NCBI RefSeq assembly: GCF_036013745.1
Contig: NZ_CP107880.1
Coordinates: 4,030,001-4,094,000 of the forward strand
From: Streptomyces sp. NBC_00483
GTDB taxonomy: Bacteria; Actinomycetota; Actinomycetes; Streptomycetales; Streptomycetaceae
DNA: 64,000 nucleotides
Reading direction: 5' to 3'
Positions 18,254 to 29,065 of the stretch are shown one piece after another (the stretch's first letter is position 1; every line of letters starts with the position of its first letter). Below the pieces are notes generated by a model, which did no database searches, was not told the origin of the DNA, and saw only the letters and a program-made list of their open reading frames with translations. A program made the position numbers and the translations under genes.

Positions 18254-19677
18254 GCCGCCACGAACGTGCGCGCCGCCTTGTCGTGCAGGCACTGGCGCCA
18301 CGGGCGGTCGAAGGCGCCCCACAGGACGCCGAGGACGCCCACGACGAGGACGCCGGGCACGCTGTACGCGATCCAGCGCTTGAGGGCCGAGACGAACGTC
18401 GGGGCCTCGTGCTCCTCGATGTCACGGACCGTCAGGCCGAGCAGCTTCTTGCCGAGGGTGTAGCCCCACTTCGAGGTCGGCAGCGCCTCGTAGAGCGTGC
18501 CGACCACGAGCAGCACCGCGAGCACGATGCCCAGGTACATGCCGGTCGTGCCGTCGAGCAGCCAGACCGTGACCTGGTGCCCCGAGGCCTTCGCCTCGTC
18601 GATCTTGCCGTTGATGTGGTCGGCGGCCTTGGTGCCGAGCGGTACGGCGGCGATCGCGGTGACCGCGCCGACGACGACCGAGTCGATGAGCCGGGCCGCG
18701 AGCCGCTTGCCGAGGCTTGCCGGGCGGGCCGCCGCCGCGGCCTGCGCCGCGGCGAGGAACGGGTCGGTGGCGACCGGCTTGAACGGCGTCACCGGACCGT
18801 TCGGGTCCGCCGCGGGTGCCTGGCCCTGGGCCGGGCCTTGTCCCTGCGCCTGCCCCTGGCCCGCCAGCTGGTGCACCTGCTGCGGCCACGAAGGGGAGCC
18901 GCCGCCGGGCCCCTGCGTCATGGGGCTCTGGAGGTGCGCCTGCGCCTGGGGCGGCTGCTGTTGTTGTTGCGGCTGCTGGGGCTGCTGCGGCTGTTGTTGC
19001 GGGACGTTCGGATGGGCCGGGGCGGCCGGGGCCTGCGGAGCCGGCTGCGGGTTCAGGCCCGCGCGGGCCTGCGCCTGGGACTGGCCCGGCGTGGCGGCCC
19101 CGCCGCCCTGCCCGCCCTGGCCGCTCTGCCCATCCTGCTTCGGCAGCGCGCGGAACGCCATCGTGCCGTCGGCGGGGGCCTGCTGCCCGCCTCCCGGCTG
19201 CTGCATGGCGCGGAGCTTGACCGTGCCGTCCGTGCGGTCCGGCGGCGGGGACGCCTCCGGGGAGGCCTGCTCGGGGGTCTCGGCGCCCGGGGCCGCGCCC
19301 CAGGAGACCCGGTTCGCCTGCTCGGTGCCGAAGCCCGTCTGCCGGGCGGTGTTGGCCCCCCAGGCGGACGCGGGCTCGGGGGCCGCGGGTGCGCCGTGGT
19401 CCGAGGGCCCCATCTCCGTACGGATGGAGGGCTCCTCGTCGAGGAAGACGGGTCCTGTCTCCTCCGCGGGAGGGGGCTCGGACACCGAGTTGGGGGCGGG
19501 GGCGGCACCCCCACCGGGCGGGGCCGGAAGGGATTGTCCGTCGGAGGGGGCGGGGCGGCTGGTGCCCGGGACCCACGCAGCCCCGTTCCAGTACCGGACA
19601 TATCCGGGAATGGACGGATCGGGGTAGTAGCCTTCGCGGGGCCTGTCGTCACCGGGGGCCGGGGTTGGCGCACTCAT
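18247..19677 (-). CDS. DUF2510-linker-RDD membrane protein
   Basis: The 476-aa protein starts with a DUF2510 motif (GYYPDPSIPGYVRYWNGAAW, about residues 15-34). A long low-complexity Pro/Gln/Ala/Gly linker with pure Gln-Pro runs occupies roughly residues 60-310. A C-terminal RDD domain (LGKRLAARLIDSVVVGAVTA) with three membrane helices follows. I chose the ATG at 19677 where DUF2510 begins. It is paralogous in its C-terminal domain to the adjacent 215-aa RDD protein. The linker probably spans or reaches through the cytoplasm, and no function can be assigned. Confidence 0.85.
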   Translation of the reverse strand: MSAPTPAPGDDRPREGYYPDPSIPGYVRYWNGAAWVPGTSRPAPSDGQSLPAPPGGGAAPAPNSVSEPPPAEETGPVFLDEEPSIRTEMGPSDHGAPAAPEPASAWGANTARQTGFGTEQANRVSWGAAPGAETPEQASPEASPPPDRTDGTVKLRAMQQPGGGQQAPADGTMAFRALPKQDGQSGQGGQGGGAATPGQSQAQARAGLNPQPAPQAPAAPAHPNVPQQQPQQPQQPQQQQQPPQAQAHLQSPMTQGPGGGSPSWPQQVHQLAGQGQAQGQGPAQGQAPAADPNGPVTPFKPVATDPFLAAAQAAAAARPASLGKRLAARLIDSVVVGAVTAIAAVPLGTKAADHINGKIDEAKASGHQVTVWLLDGTTGMYLGIVLAVLLVVGTLYEALPTSKWGYTLGKKLLGLTVRDIEEHEAPTFVSALKRWIAYSVPGVLVVGVLGVLWGAFDRPWRQCLHDKAARTFVAAD

Positions 19678-19910
19678 GTCCGTCGTCCCGTATCTGCTCG
19701 GGGGTCTTGTTGTGGGTTCCACATCTATCAGACCGCCGCGCCCGCCCGTGCCGCTCCACCGTTACGGACCACTTTTCGGGGAACGTGACGCCCCTTGTCG
19801 GAGAGCGGAGAAATATCTTCGTCGAACTCGCGTAATGCTCCCGGCAGATCGCGCTCTCACCTTCCAACGGGCCCGCTCCGGACCCGTACGACGGAGAGGA
19901 AACGCACGAC

Positions 19911-20390
19911 ATGCACACCGTGGTGGAACGCGAACTGGAACTGAAGCTCGTGCTCTCGCCGGAGCGGAGCATCCCCGTCCCGGCCCGACTGTCCTACCGA
20001 ACCGACGATCCCTACGCCGTCCACATCACGTTCCACATCGGCTCGCACCACCCGGTCAACTGGACGTTCGCCCGCGAGCTGCTCGTGGAAGGGGTGTTCC
20101 GGCCGTGCGGGCACGGGGACGTGCGGGTGTGGCCGACGAAGGTGGACGGGCGCAGCGTGGTTCTGGTGGCGCTGAGTTCGCCGGACGGGGACGCGCTGCT
20201 CGAGATGCCGACCACGCAGGTCTCGGCCTGGCTGGAGCGGACGCTGCGGGCGGTGCCGCCCGGCACGGAGACGGATCAGCTCGGCATCGACGACGCCCTG
20301 GCCGAGCTGCTCACCACGGCCCCGGCCGCCGACGACCTGTACCTGTGCGACCCGTGGCCGGGGGACGAGTCGTCCTCCGACGACCTGTGA
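19911..20390 (+). CDS. ssgG: SsgA-like protein (SALP), probably SsgG
   Basis: The 159-aa SsgA-like protein belongs to the Streptomyces family that positions sporulation septa and remodels peptidoglycan. Typical strings are RLSYRTDDPYAVHITFHIG, VNWTFARELLVEG and VRVWPTK. In S. coelicolor SsgG (SCO2924, from memory of gene order) helps localise FtsZ septa at alternate sites. The acidic C-terminal tail is longer than in SsgA/SsgB. GGAGAGG lies about 12 bases before the ATG. The member assignment rests on synteny, the family assignment on sequence. Confidence 0.85.
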   Translation: MHTVVERELELKLVLSPERSIPVPARLSYRTDDPYAVHITFHIGSHHPVNWTFARELLVEGVFRPCGHGDVRVWPTKVDGRSVVLVALSSPDGDALLEMPTTQVSAWLERTLRAVPPGTETDQLGIDDALAELLTTAPAADDLYLCDPWPGDESSSDDL

Positions 20391-20412
20391 GGGGCCCGGC
20401 ACGGGGGCGGGA

Positions 20413-20607
20413 TCACTCGGAAGGTGTGCCCGGGTCCAACGTGCCGGTGAGCGTGGCGCCCGCCGGGGCGGGGCCCGGGTCGGCGACCGCCGTGCCGACC
20501 GCGAGGCCGACGGAGGAGAGCGCGATGGCGCCGACCAGTACGGCGGCGGTCGTCCTGCGGCGGCGGGCGGACTTGTCGTGGTTACGGCTGACGTTGCTGG
20601 CGCTCAT
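20413..20607 (-). CDS. Small putative secreted protein
   Basis: The 64-aa reading frame has a basic N-terminus (KSARRRR), a hydrophobic core (TTAAVLVGAIALSSVGLAVG) and an AVA-D signal-peptidase-like site, leaving a short Pro/Ala/Thr-rich mature peptide. No family is recognised. Support is only the well-formed signal and codon usage. It is convergent with ssgG. Confidence 0.5.
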   Translation of the reverse strand: MSASNVSRNHDKSARRRRTTAAVLVGAIALSSVGLAVGTAVADPGPAPAGATLTGTLDPGTPSE

Positions 20608-20805
20608 CGGCGGGACCTCATCGGGCTGCGGGATGCCGACCGGCGCCCTGACGGCCGGCCGTGCGACCCCTTCAGGATCCCGCCGGAGTGCACCCCGTCA
20701 CATGAGGCTTTCGTCCTTTATGCGGGCCGTACGTGACCGGGGCCGCACTCCCCGCGATCAGGACGGTCACCAGAGCAGGGATCGGGACAGCGATCAGGAC
20801 AGCGG

Positions 20806-22176
20806 TCAGAACAGCTTGCCCGGGTTGAGGAGGCCCAGCGGGTCGAAGGCCGCCTTCACCGCCTGCTGCATCTCGACCCCGACCGGGCCCAGCTCGCGGG
20901 CGAGCCACTCCTTCTTCAGCACGCCGACGCCGTGCTCGCCGGTGATGGTGCCGCCGAGTTCGAGGCCGAGCGCCATGATCTCGTCGAACGACTCACGGGC
21001 GCGGCGCCCCTCGTCGGCGTCCTGCGCGTCGAAGCAGACGGTGGGGTGCGTGTTGCCGTCGCCCGCGTGCGCGCACACCCCGATGGTGAGGTCGTACTTC
21101 TCGGCGATCCGCTCCACGCCTTCGAGCAGCTCGCCGAGCTTGGAGCGGGGCACGCACACGTCGTCGATCATCGTGGTGCCCTTGACCGCTTCGAGGGCGG
21201 TGAGCGACAACCGCCTTGCCTGGAGCAGCAGTTCGGACTCCGCGGCGTCCTCGGCGGGCACGACCTGGGTGGCGCCCGCGGCCTCGCACAGCGCGCCGAC
21301 GGCCGCGAGGTCCGCGGTCGGGTCCGAGGTGTCGAAGGCGGCGAGGAGCAGCGCCTCCGTGGTCTCCGGCAGGCCCATGTGGGACATGTCGTTGACGGCC
21401 TTCACCGTCGTACGGTCCATGAGTTCGAGCAGGGACGGGACGTGCCCGCCCTCCATGATCCGGCAGACCGCGTCGCAGGCGGCCTCCGCCGAGCCGAACT
21501 CGGCCGCGAGCACGAGCTGTTGGGGCGGCTGTGGCTTCAGCGCGAGCGTCGCCTTGACCACGATACCGAGGCTGCCCTCGGAGCCGACGAAGAGCCGCGT
21601 CAGGTCGTAGCCGGCGACGCCCTTCGCGGTGCGCCTGCCCGTCTGCAGCAGCCGCCCGTCGGCGAGGACGACGTCGAGCCCGAGCACGTACTCCGCCGTC
21701 ACTCCGTACTTCACGCAGCACAGGCCGCCGGAGGCCGTGCCGATGTTGCCGCCGATGGTGCACATTTCCCAGCTGGAGGGGTCCGGCGGGTAGTAGAGCC
21801 CGTGCTCGTTCACCGCGCGGGAGATCGTGGCGTTGATGACGCCCGGTTCGACGACGGCGATCCGGTCGACCGGGTTGATCTCCAGGATGCGGTCCATCTT
21901 GACGAGCGAGAGGACGATGCAGCCCTCGCTCGCGTTGGCCCCGCCCGACAGGCCCGTGCGGGCGCCCTGCGGGACGACCGGGACGCGCAGCGCGGTCGCC
22001 GTGCGCATCACGTGCTGGACCTCTTCGACGGTGCGCGGCAGGACGACGACGGCCGGCGTGCCGGCGTCACAGAAGCTCGCCATGTCGTGGGCGTACGAGG
22101 CGGTGACGTCGGCGTCGACGAGGATCGCTTCCGCGGGCAGGCCCGTACGGAGCTCTTCCATGAGTGTGCGGCTCAT
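20806..22176 (-). CDS. FAD-linked oxidase (GlcD/lactate-glycolate dehydrogenase type)
   Basis: This 456-aa flavoprotein has an N-terminal FAD-binding type 4 domain (VPVVPQGARTGLSGGANA, CTIGGNIGTASGG) and the C-terminal FAD-oxidase cap ending FDPLGLLNPGKLF. The family oxidises 2-hydroxyacids such as glycolate or D-lactate, and the exact substrate is unknown. The start is the ATG at 22176 (MSRTLMEEL). It is in the same direction as the nitrile hydratase-like genes but separated from them by a repeat-bearing 101-base gap. Confidence 0.9.
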   Translation of the reverse strand: MSRTLMEELRTGLPAEAILVDADVTASYAHDMASFCDAGTPAVVVLPRTVEEVQHVMRTATALRVPVVPQGARTGLSGGANASEGCIVLSLVKMDRILEINPVDRIAVVEPGVINATISRAVNEHGLYYPPDPSSWEMCTIGGNIGTASGGLCCVKYGVTAEYVLGLDVVLADGRLLQTGRRTAKGVAGYDLTRLFVGSEGSLGIVVKATLALKPQPPQQLVLAAEFGSAEAACDAVCRIMEGGHVPSLLELMDRTTVKAVNDMSHMGLPETTEALLLAAFDTSDPTADLAAVGALCEAAGATQVVPAEDAAESELLLQARRLSLTALEAVKGTTMIDDVCVPRSKLGELLEGVERIAEKYDLTIGVCAHAGDGNTHPTVCFDAQDADEGRRARESFDEIMALGLELGGTITGEHGVGVLKKEWLARELGPVGVEMQQAVKAAFDPLGLLNPGKLF

Positions 22177-22220
22177 GATCACAGCCTCGCACTCCGTGCC
22201 ACCTGTGTGAACCCCTTACT

Positions 22221-22270
22221 GCCGGGGCTCTGCCCCGGACCCCGCAGGCTCTCGTCCAAAGGCGGGGCTT
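22221..22270. repeat. Interspersed hairpin repeat, variant D
   Basis: GCCGGGGCTCTGCCCCGGAC, then CCCGCAGGCTCTCGTCCAAAGGCGGGGCTT, is a variant of the dispersed element in which the CAATCGCCG half is replaced by GGCTCTCGTCCAAAGG. The same variant recurs at 52661-52692 in inverted orientation. Confidence 0.65.
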
Positions 22271-22277
22271 GATCGGG

Positions 22278-22865
22278 TTACACCAGCGCCGTGCCGATCA
22301 GGCCGTTGCGGGTGATCAGGGACGCCAACTCCGGCTCGCTCAGTCCATCCGTTCCGGCGGGACGCCTCGGCAGGACCATGTAGCGGGTCTCCGCGCTGGA
22401 GTCCCAGACGGTGACCTTGACGTCGTCCGGGAGGGTCACGCCGAACTCACCCAGCACCGCGAGGGGTTCGCGTACCACCCGCGAGCGGTACGCCTCGCTC
22501 TTGTACCAGCCGGGAGACGGGCCGAGGAGTCGCAGCGGGTAGCAGGAGCAGAGCGTGCACACGATCATGTTGTGCACGTCGGCCGTGTTCTCGGTGACGC
22601 GCAGCCTCTGGGGCTGAACTCCCCCACTGGAGAAGCCCAGTTCGGCCACCGCCTCCGAGCCGTCCGCCAGCAGCCGCTCCTTGAAAGCCGGGTCGGTCCA
22701 GGCGCGGGCCACCACCTTCGCCCCGTTGACCGGAGACGCGCCCGCGAGGAAGCCGTCGATGACCTCGTCGACCGTCTCGCCGCCGACGATGCCCTTCTCC
22801 TCCAACAGGCTTTCCAGGAGCCGTACTTGGCGGGAGATCACCGCGTCGTCGTGGTTACCGGACAT
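22278..22865 (-). CDS. Nitrile hydratase-like alpha subunit (Co-type)
   Basis: The 195-aa protein contains the metal-claw motif VCTLCSC at residues 102-108. Its ligands would be Cys103, Cys106 and Cys108 plus backbone amides. Threonine in the second position points to the cobalt rather than the iron class. Family members hydrate nitriles to amides or, in thiocyanate hydrolase, hydrolyse thiocyanate. The start overlaps the preceding beta-C gene by 11 bases. The beta subunit here is split over two genes, as in thiocyanate hydrolase and toyocamycin nitrile hydratase. Substrate unknown. Confidence 0.88.
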   Translation of the reverse strand: MSGNHDDAVISRQVRLLESLLEEKGIVGGETVDEVIDGFLAGASPVNGAKVVARAWTDPAFKERLLADGSEAVAELGFSSGGVQPQRLRVTENTADVHNMIVCTLCSCYPLRLLGPSPGWYKSEAYRSRVVREPLAVLGEFGVTLPDDVKVTVWDSSAETRYMVLPRRPAGTDGLSEPELASLITRNGLIGTALV

Positions 22866-23154
22866 CGCCGTCGGCCTTCCTCAGGTAGCTCTCGGACAGG
22901 TCGAGGACGACGTCGTGCTCGCCCTCGCCCCACAGCTCGCGCGCCGCGAACCGCACCGCGTAGATCATCTCGACGGGCGCGTCCCCACGCCCCTGCGCAC
23001 GCACGTCGGCGAGCGGCGCCCGGCCCTCCGGCTCGACGACGACGCCGAGCTTGCCGCGGGCGTAGCGCGGCAGGCGGGTGTGGTGCGGCGGGTCGTGCCG
23101 GTACGTACGGACCAAGTCCCCGGCCACGTATGCGGGTTGCTCGGGATCAGGCAC
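22855..23154 (-). CDS. Nitrile hydratase-like beta subunit, C-terminal half
   Basis: The 99-aa protein corresponds only to the C-terminal domain of standard beta subunits: VRTYRHDPPHHTRLPRYARG, then YAVRFAARELWGEG and LDLSESYLRKA. The GTG at 23154 is the natural start. It overlaps the upstream beta-N gene by 8 bases and the downstream alpha gene by 11, implying translational coupling of a three-subunit enzyme. A standard beta chain of about 220 residues is thus divided in two. Confidence 0.85.
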   Translation of the reverse strand: MPDPEQPAYVAGDLVRTYRHDPPHHTRLPRYARGKLGVVVEPEGRAPLADVRAQGRGDAPVEMIYAVRFAARELWGEGEHDVVLDLSESYLRKADGDVR

Positions 23155-23422
23155 GGTCGAGCACCCCTTCCTCGATGACGCCCTTGCGCTCGAGGAGCGT
23201 CCGGATCGCGTGGAACCAGCGCTCGTAGTACGAGGCCGCGAGGTACTCCTGGGGCGGCATCGTCTCGATGGCGTCCCGGAACTCGTCGAGGTTGAAGACC
23301 TTCTGGACGAGCAGCGCGCGCTGGAGCGCGAAGACCCGCGCCTCCCAGTCCGCGTGGAAGGGTTCGGCGTCATCGGTGGTGTCGATGGCGCCGAACCCTG
23401 TCGTTCCGCCTACATCGTTCAT
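23147..23422 (-). CDS. Nitrile hydratase-like beta subunit, N-terminal half
   Basis: The product has 91 aa from the ATG at 23422 (94 from 23431). It opens MNDVGGTTGFGAID, the typical beginning of nitrile hydratase beta chains, and continues FHADWEARVFALQRALLVQ and YLAASYYERWFHAIRTLLERKGVI. An alternative is the small accessory/activator protein, which is homologous to this same region, but the DVGGTxGFG opening favours a structural subunit. It is the first gene of the three-gene operon. Confidence 0.82.
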   Translation of the reverse strand: MNDVGGTTGFGAIDTTDDAEPFHADWEARVFALQRALLVQKVFNLDEFRDAIETMPPQEYLAASYYERWFHAIRTLLERKGVIEEGVLDRA

Positions 23423-23453
23423 CCTGGCCATGAGGCCAGCCTACGAGCGCCGG

Positions 23454-25219
<1,766 letters not shown>

Positions 25220-25253
25220 CGGCTATCCGAGCACCGCCCGGGAGTGAGGTGCG

Positions 25254-25901
25254 ATGAACTTCTGGGACTACCTGGGCGCCCGGCACCAGCAGCTGCTCGC
25301 CGACGCCTATCAACACGCGAGCGCCGTCTTCCAGTGCATGGTCCTCGCGACCTTGATCGGCATCGTCATCGGCATCGTCTCGTACCGCAGCGAATGGGCC
25401 GGGAACCTGGCGACGACCGCCACCTCGACCATCCTGACCATCCCCTCGCTCGCCATGATCGGTCTGCTGATCCCGATCGTGGGGCTCGGCGTCGCACCGA
25501 CCGTCATCGCGCTGACCCTGTACGGGCTGCTGCCGATCGTGCGGAACGCGATCGTGGGCCTGCGCGGCGTCGACCCGGCGCTCATCGACGCGGCGAAGGG
25601 CATCGGGATGTCCCGGACCGCCCGCCTGTTCAAGGTGGAACTGCCGCTCGCCTGGCCGCCGATCCTCACCGGGATCCGGGTCTCCACGCAGATGCTGATG
25701 GGCATCGCCGCCATCGCCGCGTTCGCCTCGGGCCCCGGACTCGGCAACGAGATCTTCCGCGGCATCGCCTCCCTGGGCAGCGCCAACGCGCTCAACCAGG
25801 TGCTCGCCGGAACGCTCGGCATCATCATCCTCGCCCTGCTCTTCGACGCCGCGTACGTCCTCATCGGACGGCTGACCATCCCGAGGGGGATCCGTGCCTG
25901 A
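25254..25901 (+). CDS. OpuC-type osmolyte ABC transporter permease 1
   Basis: The 215-aa inner-membrane permease has five to six helices and the cytoplasmic coupling motif GLRGVDPALIDAAKGIGMSR. This is typical of the ProW/OpuCB family for glycine betaine, carnitine or choline. It is first of four genes (permease, ATPase, permease, binding protein) joined by short overlaps: 8 bases with the ATPase, and GTGA- and ATGA-type overlaps further on. Transporter identity is clear, the exact osmolyte is not. Confidence 0.92.
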   Translation: MNFWDYLGARHQQLLADAYQHASAVFQCMVLATLIGIVIGIVSYRSEWAGNLATTATSTILTIPSLAMIGLLIPIVGLGVAPTVIALTLYGLLPIVRNAIVGLRGVDPALIDAAKGIGMSRTARLFKVELPLAWPPILTGIRVSTQMLMGIAAIAAFASGPGLGNEIFRGIASLGSANALNQVLAGTLGIIILALLFDAAYVLIGRLTIPRGIRA

Positions 25902-27177
25902 GACCACGACGACCGCGACGACCGAGCCGTCCGGGGCCCCCGAGGCGTCCGGGGCCAGCATCGAGCTGGAGAACCTCACCAAGCGCTATCCGGGCTCCAC
26001 CGACCCCGCCGTGGACAGCGTCAACATGGAGATCAAGGCGGGCGAGCTGATCATCTTCGTCGGCCCGTCCGGCTGCGGTAAGTCCACGACGCTGAAGATG
26101 ATCAACCGGCTGATCGAGCCGACCGGCGGGCGCATCCGCATCGGCGGCGAGGACGTCACCGACATGGACCCGGTGAAGCTGCGCCGCAAGGTCGGGTACG
26201 CGATCCAGTCCTCCGGGCTCTTCCCGCACATGACGGTCGCCCAGAACATCGCGCTCGTGCCGAAGATGATCGGCTGGTCCAAGTCGAAGATCAAGGCGCG
26301 GGTGGAGGAGATGCTCGACCTGGTCGGCCTCGACGCCGCCGAGTACCACGGCCGCTATCCGCGCCAGCTCTCCGGCGGCCAGCAGCAACGCGTCGGCGTG
26401 GCCCGGGCGTTGGCGGCCGACCCGCCCGTCCTGTTGATGGACGAGCCGTTCGGCGCCGTCGACCCGATCACCCGCGACCACCTCCAGGACGAGCTGATCC
26501 GGCTCCAGCACGAGCTGCACAAGACGATCGTCTTCGTCACGCACGACTTCGACGAGGCGATCAAGCTCGGCGACCGGATCGCGGTGCTCCGCGAGAAGTC
26601 GCACATCGCTCAGTTCGACACCCCGGAGGCGATCCTCACCAACCCGGCGGACGACTTCGTCTCCGGGTTCGTCGGCGCCGGGGCCGCTCTCAAACGCCTC
26701 AACCTCACCCGCGTACGCGACGTGGAGGTCACCGACTATCCGACGGTGCACGTCGATGACCCGCTGCAGGACATCTTCAACAAGCTGCGGGCGGCCGGCA
26801 CGAACGAGTTGCTGCTGCTCGACAGGCGAGGCCGGCCCTACAAGTGGCTGCGCCGCGGCGACCTGATGCGCGCCAAGGGCTCCCTCGCCCGCGCGGGCAC
26901 CCTCGTGCACGACACCGTCACCCGCGACGCCACCCTGCGCGACGCCCTCGAAGCGGTCCTCACCGACAACGCGGGCCGCGTCGCGGTGACCGGGCGGCGG
27001 GGCGCGTACGAGGGCGTCGTCGACATGGAGACGCTGATGAACTCCGTGCACGAACTCCTGGACGCCGACCGCCTCGAAGCGGTCGAGCACCAGCACGAGC
27101 TGGAGGAGAAGCGCGCCGAGCAGACGCACCTCGAGCAGGAGGGCTCCCAGGGCGCCGGCGGGGAGGCGAAGGCGTGA
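25894..27177 (+). CDS. OpuC-type osmolyte ABC transporter ATPase with CBS pair
   Basis: This 427-aa ATPase has Walker [10 protein letters not shown], signature [15 protein letters not shown] and Walker [18 protein letters not shown]-terminal CBS pair of about 130 residues ([20 protein letters not shown] onwards) follows, the domain that senses ionic strength or nucleotides in OpuA/OpuCA proteins. The start is a GTG at 25894 overlapping the permease gene. The tail is Glu/Gln-rich. It is in a four-gene operon with the flanking permeases. Confidence 0.94.
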   Translation: MPETTTTATTEPSGAPEASGASIELENLTKRYPGSTDPAVDSVNMEIKAGELIIFVGPSGCGKSTTLKMINRLIEPTGGRIRIGGEDVTDMDPVKLRRKVGYAIQSSGLFPHMTVAQNIALVPKMIGWSKSKIKARVEEMLDLVGLDAAEYHGRYPRQLSGGQQQRVGVARALAADPPVLLMDEPFGAVDPITRDHLQDELIRLQHELHKTIVFVTHDFDEAIKLGDRIAVLREKSHIAQFDTPEAILTNPADDFVSGFVGAGAALKRLNLTRVRDVEVTDYPTVHVDDPLQDIFNKLRAAGTNELLLLDRRGRPYKWLRRGDLMRAKGSLARAGTLVHDTVTRDATLRDALEAVLTDNAGRVAVTGRRGAYEGVVDMETLMNSVHELLDADRLEAVEHQHELEEKRAEQTHLEQEGSQGAGGEAKA

Positions 27178-28052
27178 GCACACCGTCCCGAAAATCGCCT
27201 CCGAACGGCGCGCGCCCCGAGGGCGAACACGAGGTCAAGGGCCTCGCGTTCCGCGACGAGGGCCAGGGCGAGCAGGAGGCACCGCCGCCCTCCCCGCCCG
27301 CCCGGAAGGAACCGTCCCGCATCACCTGGAAGAAGCTGACGTTCCTTCCGGTGTTCCTGATCCTCGTCCTGCTCATCACCTGGCTCTGGTTCCGCAACGC
27401 CGACCTCGACACGATCTCCGAGAACGCCATCGCGGGCGGCAAGGTGTGGAAGGCGCTGCGCCAGCACATCAGCCTGACGGTGATCTCGACGTTCTTCGTG
27501 CTGATCATCGCGATCCCGCTGGGGATCCTGCTGACCCGCAAGATGTTCCGCAAGGCGACCCCGTTCGCCCTGGCGATCGCCAACATGGGCCAGGCCACCC
27601 CGGCCATCGGCCTGCTCGCCCTGCTCGTCATCTGGCTGGGCATCGGCGAGAAGTCGGCCCTGATCGGCATCATCATCTACGCGATCCTGCCGGTGCTCTC
27701 CAACACCATCGCGGGCCTGAAGGCCAACGATCCGACGCTCCTCGAAGCGGCGAAGGGCATCGGGATGTCGCCGATGGGGGTGCTCAGCAAGGTCGAACTC
27801 CCCCTCGCCGTACCGCTGATCCTCGCGGGCGTGCGCACGGCGCTCGTCCTCAACGTCGGTACGGCGACGCTGGCCACCTTCGGCGGTGGCGGCGGGCTCG
27901 GCGTCCTCATCACCACCGGGATCACCAACCAGCGCATGCCGGTCCTGATGCTCGGCTCGATCCTGACGATCGCGCTGGCCCTGCTCGTCGACTGGCTGGC
28001 CTCGCTGGCCGAACTGCTGCTGCGCCCGCGCGGGTTGGAGGTGCGCTCATGA
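27174..28052 (+). CDS. OpuC-type osmolyte ABC transporter permease 2
   Basis: The 292-aa permease has an extra cytoplasmic N-terminal arm of about 55 charged residues before the first helix (LTFLPVFLILVLLITWLW). The coupling motif GLKANDPTLLEAAKGIGMSP is intact. The GTG start at 27174 overlaps the ATPase stop in a GTGA junction, implying coupled translation. It pairs with permease 1 as a heterodimeric channel. Confidence 0.92.
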   Translation: MSTPSRKSPPNGARPEGEHEVKGLAFRDEGQGEQEAPPPSPPARKEPSRITWKKLTFLPVFLILVLLITWLWFRNADLDTISENAIAGGKVWKALRQHISLTVISTFFVLIIAIPLGILLTRKMFRKATPFALAIANMGQATPAIGLLALLVIWLGIGEKSALIGIIIYAILPVLSNTIAGLKANDPTLLEAAKGIGMSPMGVLSKVELPLAVPLILAGVRTALVLNVGTATLATFGGGGGLGVLITTGITNQRMPVLMLGSILTIALALLVDWLASLAELLLRPRGLEVRS

Positions 28053-29047
28053 GGTCCTTCAACCCCGTGAAGCCCATGAAGTACCGCGTACGTGTGGCGG
28101 TCGCGGCGAGCTGCGGGATCGCGCTCCTCGCGAGCGGCTGCGGACTGACCAGTGGCAGCCCGCTGGTCGACGATGTGCAGCCCGGCTCCGTCGGCAAGGG
28201 CAAGCCCCTGGCGGGCGCGGACATCACCGTCACGTCCAAGGAGTTCACCGAGCAGCTGGTGCTCGGCGCGATCATGGGCATCGCGTTCAAGGCGGCCGGC
28301 GCGGACGTCCTCGACCGGACCGGCATCCAGGGCTCCATCGGCGCCCGCGAGGCCATCAAGTCCGGTGACGCCGACGCCATGTACGAGTACACGGGCACGG
28401 CCTGGATCACGTATCTCGGCAACTCGGACCCGATCACCGACCCGCAGAAGCAGTACGAGGCCGTGGCCAAGGCCGACAAGAAGAACGGCATCACCTGGCT
28501 GCCGCAGGCCGAGCTCAACAACACCTACGCGCTCGCCATGAACGACGCCAACTTCAAGAAGTACGGCACCAAGACGCTCTCCGACGTCGCCGCGCTCGCC
28601 AAGAAGAACCCGAAGGCCGTCACGCTGTGCGTGGAGAGCGAGTTCGCCAACCGGGCCGACGGTCTGCCCGGCATGCAGAAGGCGTACGGGATGAATCTGC
28701 CCACCGCCAACATCACGCAGATGGACAGCGGCATCATCTATACCCAGGCGTCCAAGGGCAGTTGCACCTACGGCGAGGTCTACACGACCGACGGCCGGAT
28801 CAAGGCGATGCACCTGAACGTCATGGAGGACGACAAGAAGTTCTTCCCGAACTACAACGCGGCGCCCTCGATCAACACCAAGGCGCTCAAGAAGTACCCG
28901 GCGATGGCGGACATCCTGGAGCCGATCACGAAGAAGCTCAACAACACCGTCGCCCAGGACCTCAACTCGAAGGTGGACGTCGAAGGGCAGGACCCGCACG
29001 ACGTGGCGAAGGACTGGCTGGTGAAGGAGGGCTTCGTCAAGGAGTGA
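28049..29047 (+). CDS. OpuC-type osmolyte-binding lipoprotein
   Basis: The 332-aa substrate-binding protein has a basic N-terminus, a hydrophobic stretch and the lipobox LASGC at about residues 27-31, so it is anchored outside the membrane. ITVTSKEFTEQLVLGAIMGI and DADAMYEYTGTAWITYLG are typical of OpuAC/OpuCC proteins. The ATG at 28049 overlaps the permease stop (ATGA). It is the last gene of the operon and convergent with the Lon-like protease. Confidence 0.93.
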   Translation: MRSFNPVKPMKYRVRVAVAASCGIALLASGCGLTSGSPLVDDVQPGSVGKGKPLAGADITVTSKEFTEQLVLGAIMGIAFKAAGADVLDRTGIQGSIGAREAIKSGDADAMYEYTGTAWITYLGNSDPITDPQKQYEAVAKADKKNGITWLPQAELNNTYALAMNDANFKKYGTKTLSDVAALAKKNPKAVTLCVESEFANRADGLPGMQKAYGMNLPTANITQMDSGIIYTQASKGSCTYGEVYTTDGRIKAMHLNVMEDDKKFFPNYNAAPSINTKALKKYPAMADILEPITKKLNNTVAQDLNSKVDVEGQDPHDVAKDWLVKEGFVKE

Positions 29048-29065
29048 GTGTCCGGTCCTTCAGCG

